6,977 nt of DNA from an uncultured Prevotella sp. (GTDB taxonomy: Bacteria > Bacteroidota > Bacteroidia > Bacteroidales > Bacteroidaceae). Of the stretch, positions 1 to 6,082 are shown piece after piece. The translations under genes were made by a program, and so were the position numbers. The stretch's first letter is position 1. The number at the start of each line of letters is the position of its first letter. Below the pieces are notes generated by a model, which saw only the letters and a program-made list of their open reading frames with translations, was not told the DNA's origin and searched no databases. The stretch covers positions 1 to 6,977 of the forward strand of contig CAMOTK010000106.1 in NCBI GenBank assembly GCA_946625715.1, written 5' to 3'.

Positions 1-1
1 A

Positions 2-1381
2 ATGACCAAGAAACAACCAAAAGCCGTCTATTTCGTTGGCGCCGGCGGCATCGGCATGAGCGCCATCGCCCGCTACTTCCTCCACCGCGGCGTGGTGGTA
101 GCCGGCTACGACAAGACGCCCTCTGAGCTGACACGCCAGCTGGAGCGCGAAGGCATGCTCATACACTACGAAGAGGATGTGGAACAGATTCCTGCTGCCT
201 GCCGACAGAAGGAGAGTTGCCTCGTCATCTACACGCCCGCCATTCCCGCCGAACACAAAGAACTGGTGTTCTTCCGCGAACAGGGCTTTGATATACAGAA
301 GCGTGCACAGGTGCTCGGCACGCTGACCCGCACGCATAAGGGTCTCTGCTTCGCCGGCACACACGGCAAGACCACCACATCGACCATGTGCGCCCACATC
401 ATGCACCAGAGCCATCTTGACTGCAACGCCTTCCTCGGCGGCATCTCCAAGAACTACGGCACGAACTATATTCTGTCCGACTCCGACTTCGTGGTCATCG
501 AGGCCGACGAGTTCGACCGCTCCTTCCACTGGCTCTCGCCTTGGATGACGGTCATCACCTCGACCGACCCCGACCACCTGGACATCTACGGCACGAAAGA
601 GGCTTACCTGGAAAGTTTCCGCCACTACACGGAACTCATACAGCCGGGCGGCGCCCTCATCATCCACCGCGACCTGGAGGTGAAACCCAATCTGCAGGAA
701 GGCGTGCGCCGCTACGACTACGCACTCAACGAAGGCGACTTCCACGCTGAGAACATCCGCATAGACAATGGCGACATCACGTTCGACTTCGTCTCGCCCA
801 TCGCGTGCGTCAAGGACATTCAGTTGGGCCAGCCCATCCCCATCAACATTGAGAACGGCATTGCCGCCATGGCCATGGCACAGCTCAATGGCTGCACAGC
901 CGACGAGCTGCGCGAGGGCATGCGCACCTACGGCGGTGTGGACCGTCGGTTCGACTTCAAAATCAAGACCGACCGACTGGTGTTCCTCTCCGACTATGCC
1001 CACCACCCGAAAGAAATCTACCAGAGTGCCAAGAGCATTCGCGAGCTGTACAAGAACCGCCACATCACGGCCATCTTCCAGCCGCACCTCTACACCCGTA
1101 CACGCGACTTCTACCGCGACTTTGCCGATGCGCTGAGCCAGCTCGACGAGGTGATTCTCACCGAAATCTATCCGGCACGCGAACAGCCCATCGAGGGCGT
1201 CACGTCGCAGCTCATCTACGACAACCTGAAGCCCGGCGTGAAGAAGCAGCTCATCCGCAAGGCCGACGTGCTCGACCTCGTCAAGAGCCGCACCTTCGAC
1301 GTGCTCGTGGTGCTGGGAGCCGGCGACCTGGACAACCAGGTGCCCGAGATGGCCAAGGTGCTATCGGCCAAACTCCCATAA
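2..1381 (+). CDS. murC: UDP-N-acetylmuramate--L-alanine ligase (MurC)
   Basis: This cytoplasmic Mur ligase joins L-alanine to UDP-N-acetylmuramic acid using ATP, the first amino-acid addition in peptidoglycan stem-peptide synthesis. The 459-residue product has the full family layout. The N-terminal UDP-binding fold carries GAGGIGMS at residues 13-20. The ATP-binding P-loop GTHGKTTT lies at 119-126, and the central domain has EADEFDRSF at 167-175 and DHLDIYG at 191-197. The C-terminal ligase domain has GVDRRFD at 312-318, DYAHHPKE at 331-338, FQPHLYTRT at 359-367 and GAGDLD at 439-444. The start is the ATG at position 2, giving a normal N-terminus; anything upstream is cut off. The length is typical and nothing is missing. 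The last two codons and the stop form the first unit of a 9-bp tandem repeat. ftsQ follows after 53 bp, consistent with one dcw operon. Distinguished from MurD, MurE and MurF by the glycine-rich N-terminus and the HHPKE motif. Confidence 0.97.
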   Translation: MTKKQPKAVYFVGAGGIGMSAIARYFLHRGVVVAGYDKTPSELTRQLEREGMLIHYEEDVEQIPAACRQKESCLVIYTPAIPAEHKELVFFREQGFDIQKRAQVLGTLTRTHKGLCFAGTHGKTTTSTMCAHIMHQSHLDCNAFLGGISKNYGTNYILSDSDFVVIEADEFDRSFHWLSPWMTVITSTDPDHLDIYGTKEAYLESFRHYTELIQPGGALIIHRDLEVKPNLQEGVRRYDYALNEGDFHAENIRIDNGDITFDFVSPIACVKDIQLGQPIPINIENGIAAMAMAQLNGCTADELREGMRTYGGVDRRFDFKIKTDRLVFLSDYAHHPKEIYQSAKSIRELYKNRHITAIFQPHLYTRTRDFYRDFADALSQLDEVILTEIYPAREQPIEGVTSQLIYDNLKPGVKKQLIRKADVLDLVKSRTFDVLVVLGAGDLDNQVPEMAKVLSAKLP

Positions 1382-1420
1382 CTCCCATAACTCCCATAAC
1401 TCCCATCCCCCCCCATAACC
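1372..1420. repeat. 9-bp tandem repeat ACTCCCATA plus C8 tract at the murC-ftsQ junction
   Basis: Three perfect units of ACTCCCATA (1372-1380, 1381-1389, 1390-1398) are followed by a fourth differing only in its last base (1399-1407). A run of eight C (1407-1414) and a degenerate ATAACC come next. The first unit contains the end of murC (CTC CCA TAA). As the period is three codons, every later perfect unit repeats Leu-Pro-stop in the murC frame. The repeat fills most of the 53-bp gap to ftsQ. It looks like slippage-generated DNA; no regulatory role can be read from it. Confidence 0.93.
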
Positions 1421-1434
1421 CCGCACACAAAGAA

Positions 1435-2181
1435 ATGCTCTGGAAAAAGACCCTCATCATACTGTTCGACATCGCACTGGCCATCTACCTGGTGCTGGCA
1501 ATCACCGCGTTCAACAAGCCCGATGAGCGCCATGCCGTGTGCACCGATGTGGTCATCGAGAGCCATAGCGACACGTCGGGCGGATTCCTCTCCCAGAGCG
1601 ACATCGTCAAGCTGCTCGAGCGCAACCGTATCAGCATGAAGGGCCAGCCCATGAAGCTCATCAACACGCGCCTCATCGAGGAGACGCTCGAGAAGAGCAT
1701 CTTCGTGGAGAAAGCCGAATGTTACAAGTCGCAAGACGGACACCTCTGCATCAACGTGGCCCAGCGCACGCCCGTGCTCCACGTCATGGCCGAGAGCGGC
1801 GACCGCTACTATCTCGACATCCACGGCGAGGTGATTCCCGACAACAGCACGGCCATCGACCTCATCGTGGCCACGGGCCTCATCAGTCGCAAGTATGCCA
1901 AGCGCGTGCTCACGCCACTGGCCAACCAGCTGCTGTCCGACCGCTTCTGGCAGAGCCAGATAGAGCAAATCAACGTGCTCTTCGACGGTTCCATCGAGAT
2001 TGTGCCGCGAGTGGGCGAGCACGTGGCCTACCTGGGACAGCCCGTCAACATCGAGAAGAAGCTCGAACGCCTGCGCAAGTTCTACCGCTACGGTCTGAGC
2101 CAGGCCGGCTGGAACAAGTACAGCTACGTGAGCGTAGAGTTCGACAACCAGATTATCTGTAAGAAAAGGAAAAAGAAATAA
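1435..2181 (+). CDS. ftsQ: Cell division protein FtsQ (DivIB-type)
   Basis: FtsQ is a bitopic inner-membrane protein of the divisome. In studied bacteria it links the cytoplasmic ring to the late FtsB/FtsL and FtsW/FtsI proteins. The 248-residue product has a short cytoplasmic start (MLWKK), one hydrophobic membrane segment at about residues 5-25 and an extracytoplasmic remainder. That part contains a POTRA-like region at about 35-110 and FtsQ-typical elements: QRTPVLHV at 110-117, YYLDIHGEVIP at 125-135, and a C-terminal strand around 230-241 ending in NQIICKK. The tail KKRKKK is very basic. FtsQ sequences diverge strongly, so the call rests on topology, these weak motifs and the place between murC and ftsA. 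The ATG at 1435 puts the membrane helix right at the N-terminus and has an A-rich leader (ACACAAAGAA) with no Shine-Dalgarno site. ftsA starts 17 bp downstream. Confidence 0.9.
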   Translation: MLWKKTLIILFDIALAIYLVLAITAFNKPDERHAVCTDVVIESHSDTSGGFLSQSDIVKLLERNRISMKGQPMKLINTRLIEETLEKSIFVEKAECYKSQDGHLCINVAQRTPVLHVMAESGDRYYLDIHGEVIPDNSTAIDLIVATGLISRKYAKRVLTPLANQLLSDRFWQSQIEQINVLFDGSIEIVPRVGEHVAYLGQPVNIEKKLERLRKFYRYGLSQAGWNKYSYVSVEFDNQIICKKRKKK

Positions 2182-2198
2182 CAAAAAAACAATCATAT

Positions 2199-3638
2199 AT
2201 GGCAAAGGATTTCATCGTAGCAATCGAACTGGGTTCATCGAAGGTGACCGGTATCGCCGGACAGAAAAACCTTGACGGCAGCATCAGTGTGCTCGCTGTC
2301 GTTCAGGAGTCCTCGTCCTCATTCATACGCAAAGGCGTGGTCTACAACATCGACAAGACTGCACAATGCTTGACCAACGTGCTCAACAAACTGGAGAGCC
2401 AACTGAAGACCGAAATCACGCAGGTCTATGTAGGCGTGGGCGGTCAGTCTATCCGCAGCGTGCGCAACGTTATCACCAAAGACCTGCCTGCCGGTACGGT
2501 GGTCACTCAAGACATGGTGCTCGAGATAATGGATGCCAACCGCAACATGCAATATCCCGACCAGGAGATTCTCGATGCCGCCATACAGGAATACCGCGTC
2601 GACGCACAGCTGCAAATAGACCCCGTGGGCATTCCCGCCACGCGCATAGAGGGCAACTTCCTCAACATTCTGCAGCGTCGCGCCTTCTTCAACAACCTGA
2701 ACATGTGCTTCGAGGCGGCCAACATACGCATCGCCGACATGTACCTGGCCCCCTTGGCTCTGGCCGACAGCGTGCTCACCGAGGTAGAGAAGCGCTCGGG
2801 CTGCGCACTGGTAGACTTGGGTGCCGACACCACCACCGTGAGCGTCTACTCCAAGAACATCCTTCGCCATCTGGCCGTCATTCCCCTCGGTGCAAACAAC
2901 ATCACCAAGGACATTGCCACCCTGCAAATGGAAGAGAGCGATGCCGAGGCCATGAAGCTGAAGTATGCATCGGCCTTCACCGACAACAACGATATTGACA
3001 ACAACCTGAAGTACTCCATCGACCTGAACCGCCAGGTGGAGAGCCACAAGTTCGTGGAGATTGTGGAAGGCCGACTGGAGGAAATCATCGAGAACGTGTG
3101 GTACCAGATTCCGACCGAATACTACGACAAACTGCTGGGCGGCATCATCCTCACCGGCGGCGGCTCGAACATGAAGAACATTGAGCGGGCCTTCCAGAAC
3201 CACACGCACATCGAGAAGATTCGCATTGCCAAGTTCGTCACGCAGACCATCAACTCCAACCACGAGAGCATCAAGGCCCACGACGGCAGGATGAACACCG
3301 TGCTGGGCCTGCTGGCCAAGGGCGACATCAACTGCGCCGGCGAAGAGATTGACCCCAACGGCAACCTCTTTGGCAACGAGCGCCAGGTGCAGCCTACCGA
3401 CCGCCGTCCGCGCCAGGCCACCGAGACCGACCCGGGCGTCATTCGCACTGAGCGCGAGAAGCAGCAGGCCGAGGAAGAGGCACGCAAGAAGCGCGAGGAA
3501 GAAGAGCGCATAGCCGCCGAAGAAGCCCGCAAGAAGCAGGAAGAGGAAGAGCAGCGCCGCCGCGAGAACAGCTTCTGGAACAAGTTCAAGAAGGGCGCCA
3601 TGAACTTCGCCAAGAAAATGACGGAAGAAGAAGAATAG
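2199..3638 (+). CDS. ftsA: Cell division protein FtsA, with extended charged C-terminal helix
   Basis: FtsA is the actin-like ATPase that ties FtsZ filaments to the membrane and recruits later divisome proteins. The 479-residue product shows actin-fold motifs: phosphate 1 IELGSSKV at 9-16, phosphate 2 VDLGADTTTV at 205-214, and the adenosine motif ILTGGGSNM at 317-325. The FtsA-specific 1C (SHS2-like) domain lies roughly at 84-165. The conserved core ends near residue 375. A polar linker follows, then a very charged Glu/Arg/Lys helix (about 416-456) containing two 15-residue copies of an EEARKK(R/Q)EEEE unit. The protein ends with an amphipathic segment FWNKFKKGAMNFAKKM (459-474), a likely membrane-targeting helix. 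E. coli FtsA is about 420 residues, so the tail explains the extra length. The start ATG follows an A-rich 17-bp spacer after ftsQ. ftsZ, its partner, lies 72 bp downstream with no terminator between. Confidence 0.96.
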   Translation: MAKDFIVAIELGSSKVTGIAGQKNLDGSISVLAVVQESSSSFIRKGVVYNIDKTAQCLTNVLNKLESQLKTEITQVYVGVGGQSIRSVRNVITKDLPAGTVVTQDMVLEIMDANRNMQYPDQEILDAAIQEYRVDAQLQIDPVGIPATRIEGNFLNILQRRAFFNNLNMCFEAANIRIADMYLAPLALADSVLTEVEKRSGCALVDLGADTTTVSVYSKNILRHLAVIPLGANNITKDIATLQMEESDAEAMKLKYASAFTDNNDIDNNLKYSIDLNRQVESHKFVEIVEGRLEEIIENVWYQIPTEYYDKLLGGIILTGGGSNMKNIERAFQNHTHIEKIRIAKFVTQTINSNHESIKAHDGRMNTVLGLLAKGDINCAGEEIDPNGNLFGNERQVQPTDRRPRQATETDPGVIRTEREKQQAEEEARKKREEEERIAAEEARKKQEEEEQRRRENSFWNKFKKGAMNFAKKMTEEEE

Positions 3639-3648
3639 AAGCCTTCGG

Positions 3649-3696
3649 AATGAGAAATGAGAGATGAGAAATGAGAAATGAAAATGAGTAATGAAA
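3649..3696. repeat. 7-bp tandem repeat (AATGAGA-like) between ftsA and ftsZ
   Basis: About seven head-to-tail units fill most of the 72-bp ftsA-ftsZ gap: AATGAGA at 3649-3655 and 3656-3662, GATGAGA at 3663-3669, AATGAGA at 3670-3676, AATGAAA at 3677-3683, a six-base ATGAGT at 3684-3689, and AATGAAA at 3690-3696. Nearly every unit contains ATGA, an overlapping start and stop codon. The period of 7 shifts frame with each unit, so the tract cannot extend ftsA, whose stop is at 3636-3638. The array ends 14 bp before the ftsZ start and becomes part of its A-rich leader. Confidence 0.9.
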
Positions 3697-3710
3697 AAAA
3701 TTAGGAGATT

Positions 3711-5039
3711 ATGGCAGACACATTAGATATCCTCGACTTCGGCGAGCCGGAGAAGGAACACAGCATCATCAAAGTGATAGGCGTAGGTGGCGGCGGCGGC
3801 AATGCCGTGAACCACATGTATCGCGAGGGCATTCACGACGTGACCTTCGTACTCTGCAACACCGACAACCAGGCACTCAACGACTCGCCCGTGCCCGTGC
3901 ATCTGCAACTGGGCAAGGAAGGTCTCGGCGCAGGCAACAAGCCCGAACGCGCCCGCCAGGCAGCCGAAGAGAGCCTGGACGACATTAAGAACATGCTCAA
4001 CGACGGCACGCGCATGGCCTTCATCACGGCCGGCATGGGCGGCGGCACCGGCACCGGCGCTGCACCCGTCATTGCCAAGGTGTCGAAGGAGATGGGCATT
4101 CTCACCGTGGGCATCGTCACCATACCCTTCCGCTTCGAGGGCGACCGCAAGATTGACCAGGCGCTCGACGGCGTGGAAGAGATGTCGAAGCACGTCGACG
4201 CCCTGCTCGTCATCAACAACGAGCGTCTGCGCGAAATCTATCCCGAACTGACCGTGCTCGACGCCTTCGGCAAGGCCGACGACACGCTCTCGATAGCCGC
4301 CAAGTCGATTGCGGAGATCATCACCGTGCACGGCCTCATCAACCTCGACTTCAACGACGTGAAGACGGTGCTCAAGGACGGCGGCGTGGCCATCATGTCG
4401 ACTGGCTACGGCGAAGGCGAAGGCCGCGTGAAGAAGGCCATCGACGACGCCCTGCACTCGCCGCTGCTCAACGACAACGACGTGTTCAACTCGAAGAAGA
4501 TTCTGCTCAGCATCTCCTTCGCCGGCTCAAAGGACGGCAAGGACTCGCTCATGATGGAAGAGATGAACGACGTGAACGACTTCATGGCTAAGTTCGGCGA
4601 CTTTGAAATCAAGTGGGGACTGGCCACCGACCCCGACCTGGGCAAGAAGGTGAAGGTCACCATCCTCGCCACAGGCTTCGGCATCAGCAACGTCGACGGC
4701 ATGAACGGTCGACTCATGAAGCACTCGCAGGAAGAGGCCAACCGCATTGCCGAGGAGCAGGAGAAAGCTGCCGCACGCGAAGACCGCCGACAGCAGTACT
4801 ACGGCAACGAGGGACAGAACAAGCGCTACAAGCGCCGTCCGCACATCTACCTCTTCCGCCCCGAGGACCTCGACAACGACGACGTCATCTCGGCCGTGGA
4901 GCAGACGCCCACCTACAAGCGCACTCGCGAGATTCTGGAGAGCATTCGCTCGCAGGCCAACGGCGACATTCCGTCCGACGGCTCTGATGCTGCCAGCGTT
5001 AGTGAAACGCCGCAGCAAGGCACCATCGTCTTCGCATAG
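3711..5039 (+). CDS. ftsZ: Cell division protein FtsZ (tubulin-like GTPase)
   Basis: FtsZ polymerises with GTP into the cytokinetic Z ring at midcell. The 442-residue product has the complete GTPase core: GVGGGGGNAVN at 24-34, CNTDNQAL at 49-56, the tubulin signature GGGTGTG at 110-116, PFRFEG at 139-144, and the T7 synergy loop NLDFND at 211-216, whose N211, D213 and D216 match the catalytic loop residues of known FtsZ. The second domain ends near ATGFG at 320-324. A short polar linker rich in E, Q and R follows. HIYLFRPEDL (378-387) and TPTYKR (399-404) may be the Bacteroidota equivalent of the C-terminal peptide that binds FtsA, though about 38 further residues follow it. The start ATG is preceded by TTAGGAG only 3 nt away, close for a Shine-Dalgarno site, and by an A-rich tract. 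It is the last gene of the operon, closed by the terminator at 5150-5186. Confidence 0.98.
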   Translation: MADTLDILDFGEPEKEHSIIKVIGVGGGGGNAVNHMYREGIHDVTFVLCNTDNQALNDSPVPVHLQLGKEGLGAGNKPERARQAAEESLDDIKNMLNDGTRMAFITAGMGGGTGTGAAPVIAKVSKEMGILTVGIVTIPFRFEGDRKIDQALDGVEEMSKHVDALLVINNERLREIYPELTVLDAFGKADDTLSIAAKSIAEIITVHGLINLDFNDVKTVLKDGGVAIMSTGYGEGEGRVKKAIDDALHSPLLNDNDVFNSKKILLSISFAGSKDGKDSLMMEEMNDVNDFMAKFGDFEIKWGLATDPDLGKKVKVTILATGFGISNVDGMNGRLMKHSQEEANRIAEEQEKAAAREDRRQQYYGNEGQNKRYKRRPHIYLFRPEDLDNDDVISAVEQTPTYKRTREILESIRSQANGDIPSDGSDAASVSETPQQGTIVFA

Positions 5040-5149
5040 CGTCGCCCTCCCCAAGAAACGAACACAATTACTTTTTTAGACACTTACACACACATATCAT
5101 TTAATTATTACACACATTATTAATTATTATCTTCATACACTATTATTGA
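5040..5149. other. AT-rich 3' untranslated gap after ftsZ
   Basis: No gene is visible in this 110-bp stretch. It has a T6 run at 5072-5077 without a preceding hairpin, CA-rich stretches, and a direct repeat TTAATTATTA at 5101-5110 and 5120-5129. It is much more AT-rich than ftsZ and is probably the 3' leader into the ftsZ terminator. Confidence 0.6.
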
Positions 5150-5186
5150 CGAGGCTTAGCAGTGATGCTGGGCCTCGCTTCTTTTT
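5150..5186 (+). terminator. Strong intrinsic terminator of the dcw operon
   Basis: CGAGGC (5150-5155) pairs with GCCTCG (5172-5177). The pairing continues inward through two U-G pairs and AGCA/TGCT to a GTGA loop (5162-5165), a GNRA-type tetraloop. This gives a 12-bp uninterrupted stem in RNA, followed by CTTCTTTTT. It lies 110 bp after the ftsZ stop and is the first terminator seen on the + strand. It faces the oppositely directed terminator of the accessory cassettes, only about 10 bp away. Confidence 0.93.
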
Positions 5187-5194
5187 GTATAGAG

Positions 5195-5267
5195 ACAAAA
5201 AAAGTGGCGGAGCCGCCCTGTGCGGTTCGCCATCACTCCTTTATAGTCAGCAACGAGGAAAGGTCAT
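5195..5267 (-). repeat. Cassette-delimiting repeat, copy 1 (divergent)
   Basis: This is the first of three same-orientation copies of a repeat of about 73 bp. The shared part starts at the A-tract, runs through GTGGCGGAGCCGCCCTGTGC and on to GAGGAAAGGTCAT. It shares 23 identical bases from 5204 to 5226 with copies 2 and 3. It then diverges, with an indel, but still aligns to copy 2 up to GGTCAT (5262-5267). The right edge is 18 bp past the stop of the DUF6169-like gene. Relative to the other copies, the right arm has two C-to-T changes (TTCGCCAT for TCCGCCAC). Confidence 0.9.
5197..5233 (-). terminator. Intrinsic terminator of cassette 1, within repeat copy 1
   Basis: On the - strand the arms ATGGCGAA and TCCGCCAC enclose CCGC-rich inner pairs and are followed at once by ACTTTTTTT-type sequence (seven T, 5203-5197). 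In this copy two A-C mismatches weaken the outer stem on the - strand, yet the compact GGCGGCTCCGCC element next to the T-tract remains. It sits about 52 nt after the stop of the DUF6169-like gene and is the likely end of that transcript. Confidence 0.72.
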
Positions 5268-5285
5268 ATAGAGTGCTCAATAAAA

Positions 5286-5840
5286 CTATTCTCTTATATC
5301 AATATTCCAAGGTTCATCCTTGTGAATATCCCTATCAAACTGTTCAAAGGCTTGACAAAAAGCATCATACACATCACTATCCTTACGCAAGAAAGCCCCT
5401 AAGTGATTTGTCACGCCATTCAGCGTCAACGATGTCGTGAGCAGCCTATACTTCGAATCGTCTGCATACTCCCCAAACCACCCCTCAAACAATCTGGCCC
5501 TAAAGTCTTGACGATTATCTTCAGACATACAGACATAGTCAATAATGATGTTCTGATTCTTCATCGATTCCTCAAGCACGGCCAGCACGGTTTGTCTGAT
5601 TTTATCATCGCGTCGAACCCTCACCAAACGTTCACGCTTTATTTTGTCATACTCATCCATAGAGTGTGGCAGAACATTCAGCATATAAGTCTCATAAGCA
5701 TCACCAAAGGTATGATCTTCTATGAGCGCAATATTATAAGTTAAACCTAACTCAACATCAAAATCGAATCCGCCCAGTTCAGAGATACGTAAACTATATG
5801 GAGCGATGGCGTTAATAGCCGACAGAGACAATTCCGTCAT
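5286..5840 (-). CDS. DUF6169-like protein of unknown function
   Basis: The 184-residue protein has no signal peptide or membrane segment and is probably cytosolic. From memory it resembles the Bacteroidota family DUF6169: an N-terminal YNIAL-type strand region (35-40), VRRDDKIRQTVLAVLEE (75-91) and, most typically, IDYVCMSEDNRQDFRARLF (100-118) followed by EGWF. No catalytic activity is known to me for this family, and none is claimed. The C-terminal third is acidic (YDAFCQAFEQFDRDIHKDEP). The ATG at 5840 is chosen because it overlaps the stop of a 50-residue ORF in an ATGA arrangement, which implies translational coupling. The pair has its own promoter upstream and a terminator about 52 nt downstream. 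Base composition is more AT-rich than the dcw genes, with codons such as ATA and AGA, suggesting acquisition. The layout copies that of the neighbouring toxin-antitoxin pair, so a toxin or defence role is possible but unproven. Confidence 0.8.
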   Translation of the reverse strand: MTELSLSAINAIAPYSLRISELGGFDFDVELGLTYNIALIEDHTFGDAYETYMLNVLPHSMDEYDKIKRERLVRVRRDDKIRQTVLAVLEESMKNQNIIIDYVCMSEDNRQDFRARLFEGWFGEYADDSKYRLLTTSLTLNGVTNHLGAFLRKDSDVYDAFCQAFEQFDRDIHKDEPWNIDIRE

Positions 5841-5989
5841 TCTTTGACTGCCATAAATCGAATACCTTTAGCATCCAGTTGCTCCTTACCAATCTTACCC
5901 GACAAGGCCTGCATCCAGACTCGCCTTACTTCCATAGCTTTTTCCAATGCCATGGTTGCATTTCCCTGATGATGTGCTACAGTATTCAT
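5837..5989 (-). CDS. Small 50-residue protein upstream of the DUF6169-like gene
   Basis: This short gene is supported by context. It begins at an ATG about 24 nt downstream of a good promoter -7 element, reads through 50 codons without interruption, and its TGA overlaps the ATG of the next gene (ATGA, 5840-5837). The product starts MNTVAHHQGN. It has a probable helix at about residues 12-30 containing ALEKAMEVRRVWMQALS, then GKIGKEQLDAKGIRFMAV (31-48), which looks like a turn, a short helix and a strand. It is basic overall and has no membrane segment. I do not recognise a family. By position and size it could be an antitoxin, a chaperone-like partner or a regulator of the DUF6169-like protein. 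An alternative ATG seven bases upstream gives only a 34-codon ORF in another frame and is less convincing. Confidence 0.7.
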   Translation of the reverse strand: MNTVAHHQGNATMALEKAMEVRRVWMQALSGKIGKEQLDAKGIRFMAVKE

Positions 5990-6012
5990 TGTACATTATC
6001 TCTTTTCTGTTG

Positions 6013-6044
6013 CAAAAGTAAGCATAATAATTGTAACGTCCAAA
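6013..6044 (-). promoter_or_regulatory. Bacteroidetes-type promoter of cassette 1
   Basis: On the - strand TTTG (6044-6041) is separated by 20 bp from TACTTTTG (6020-6013). This matches the Bacteroidetes primary sigma consensus TTTG / TAnnTTTG with its usual spacing of roughly 19-21 bp. Transcription would start near 6005-6009, leaving a leader of about 15-20 nt before the ATG at 5989. Confidence 0.82.
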
Positions 6045-6052
6045 TATTATTG

Positions 6053-6082
6053 CAAAAAAGTGCATCGTACGACAAAAAAGTG
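6053..6082. repeat. Direct repeat CAAAAAAGTG flanking a TCGTACGA palindrome at the cassette junction
   Basis: CAAAAAAGTG occurs at 6053-6062 and again at 6073-6082, where it forms the left edge of repeat copy 2; the copies are exactly 20 bp apart. The perfect 8-bp palindrome TCGTACGA (6065-6072) lies between them. It may be a remnant of the edge of another repeat copy or a duplication scar at the junction of the two cassettes. Confidence 0.75.

Noticed and set aside
1216..3281. Long antisense open frames opposite murC/ftsQ and ftsA (up to about 330 codons)
   Set aside because: They are opposite well-supported conserved genes, have low-complexity His/Val/Ala-rich translations typical of antisense to GC-rich codons, and lack promoters.
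3702..3707. TAGGAG as a strong Shine-Dalgarno site for ftsZ
   Set aside because: It is only 3 nt from the ATG, closer than is usually effective, and the other genes here rely on A-rich leaders; it may be incidental.
5072..5077. T6 run as a first ftsZ terminator
   Set aside because: No stable hairpin precedes it; the real terminator is at 5150-5186.
5040..5200. A tRNA or other small RNA gene after ftsZ
   Set aside because: No cloverleaf or CCA-type end is visible; the only structure is the terminator hairpin.
5162..5440. A 92-residue + strand ORF starting in the ftsZ terminator
   Set aside because: It runs through the terminator, the repeat and antisense to the DUF6169-like gene; it has no leader and no protein-like features. 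The + strand ORFs at 5403-5744, 5879-6130, 6060-6260 and 6398-6727 fail for the same reasons.
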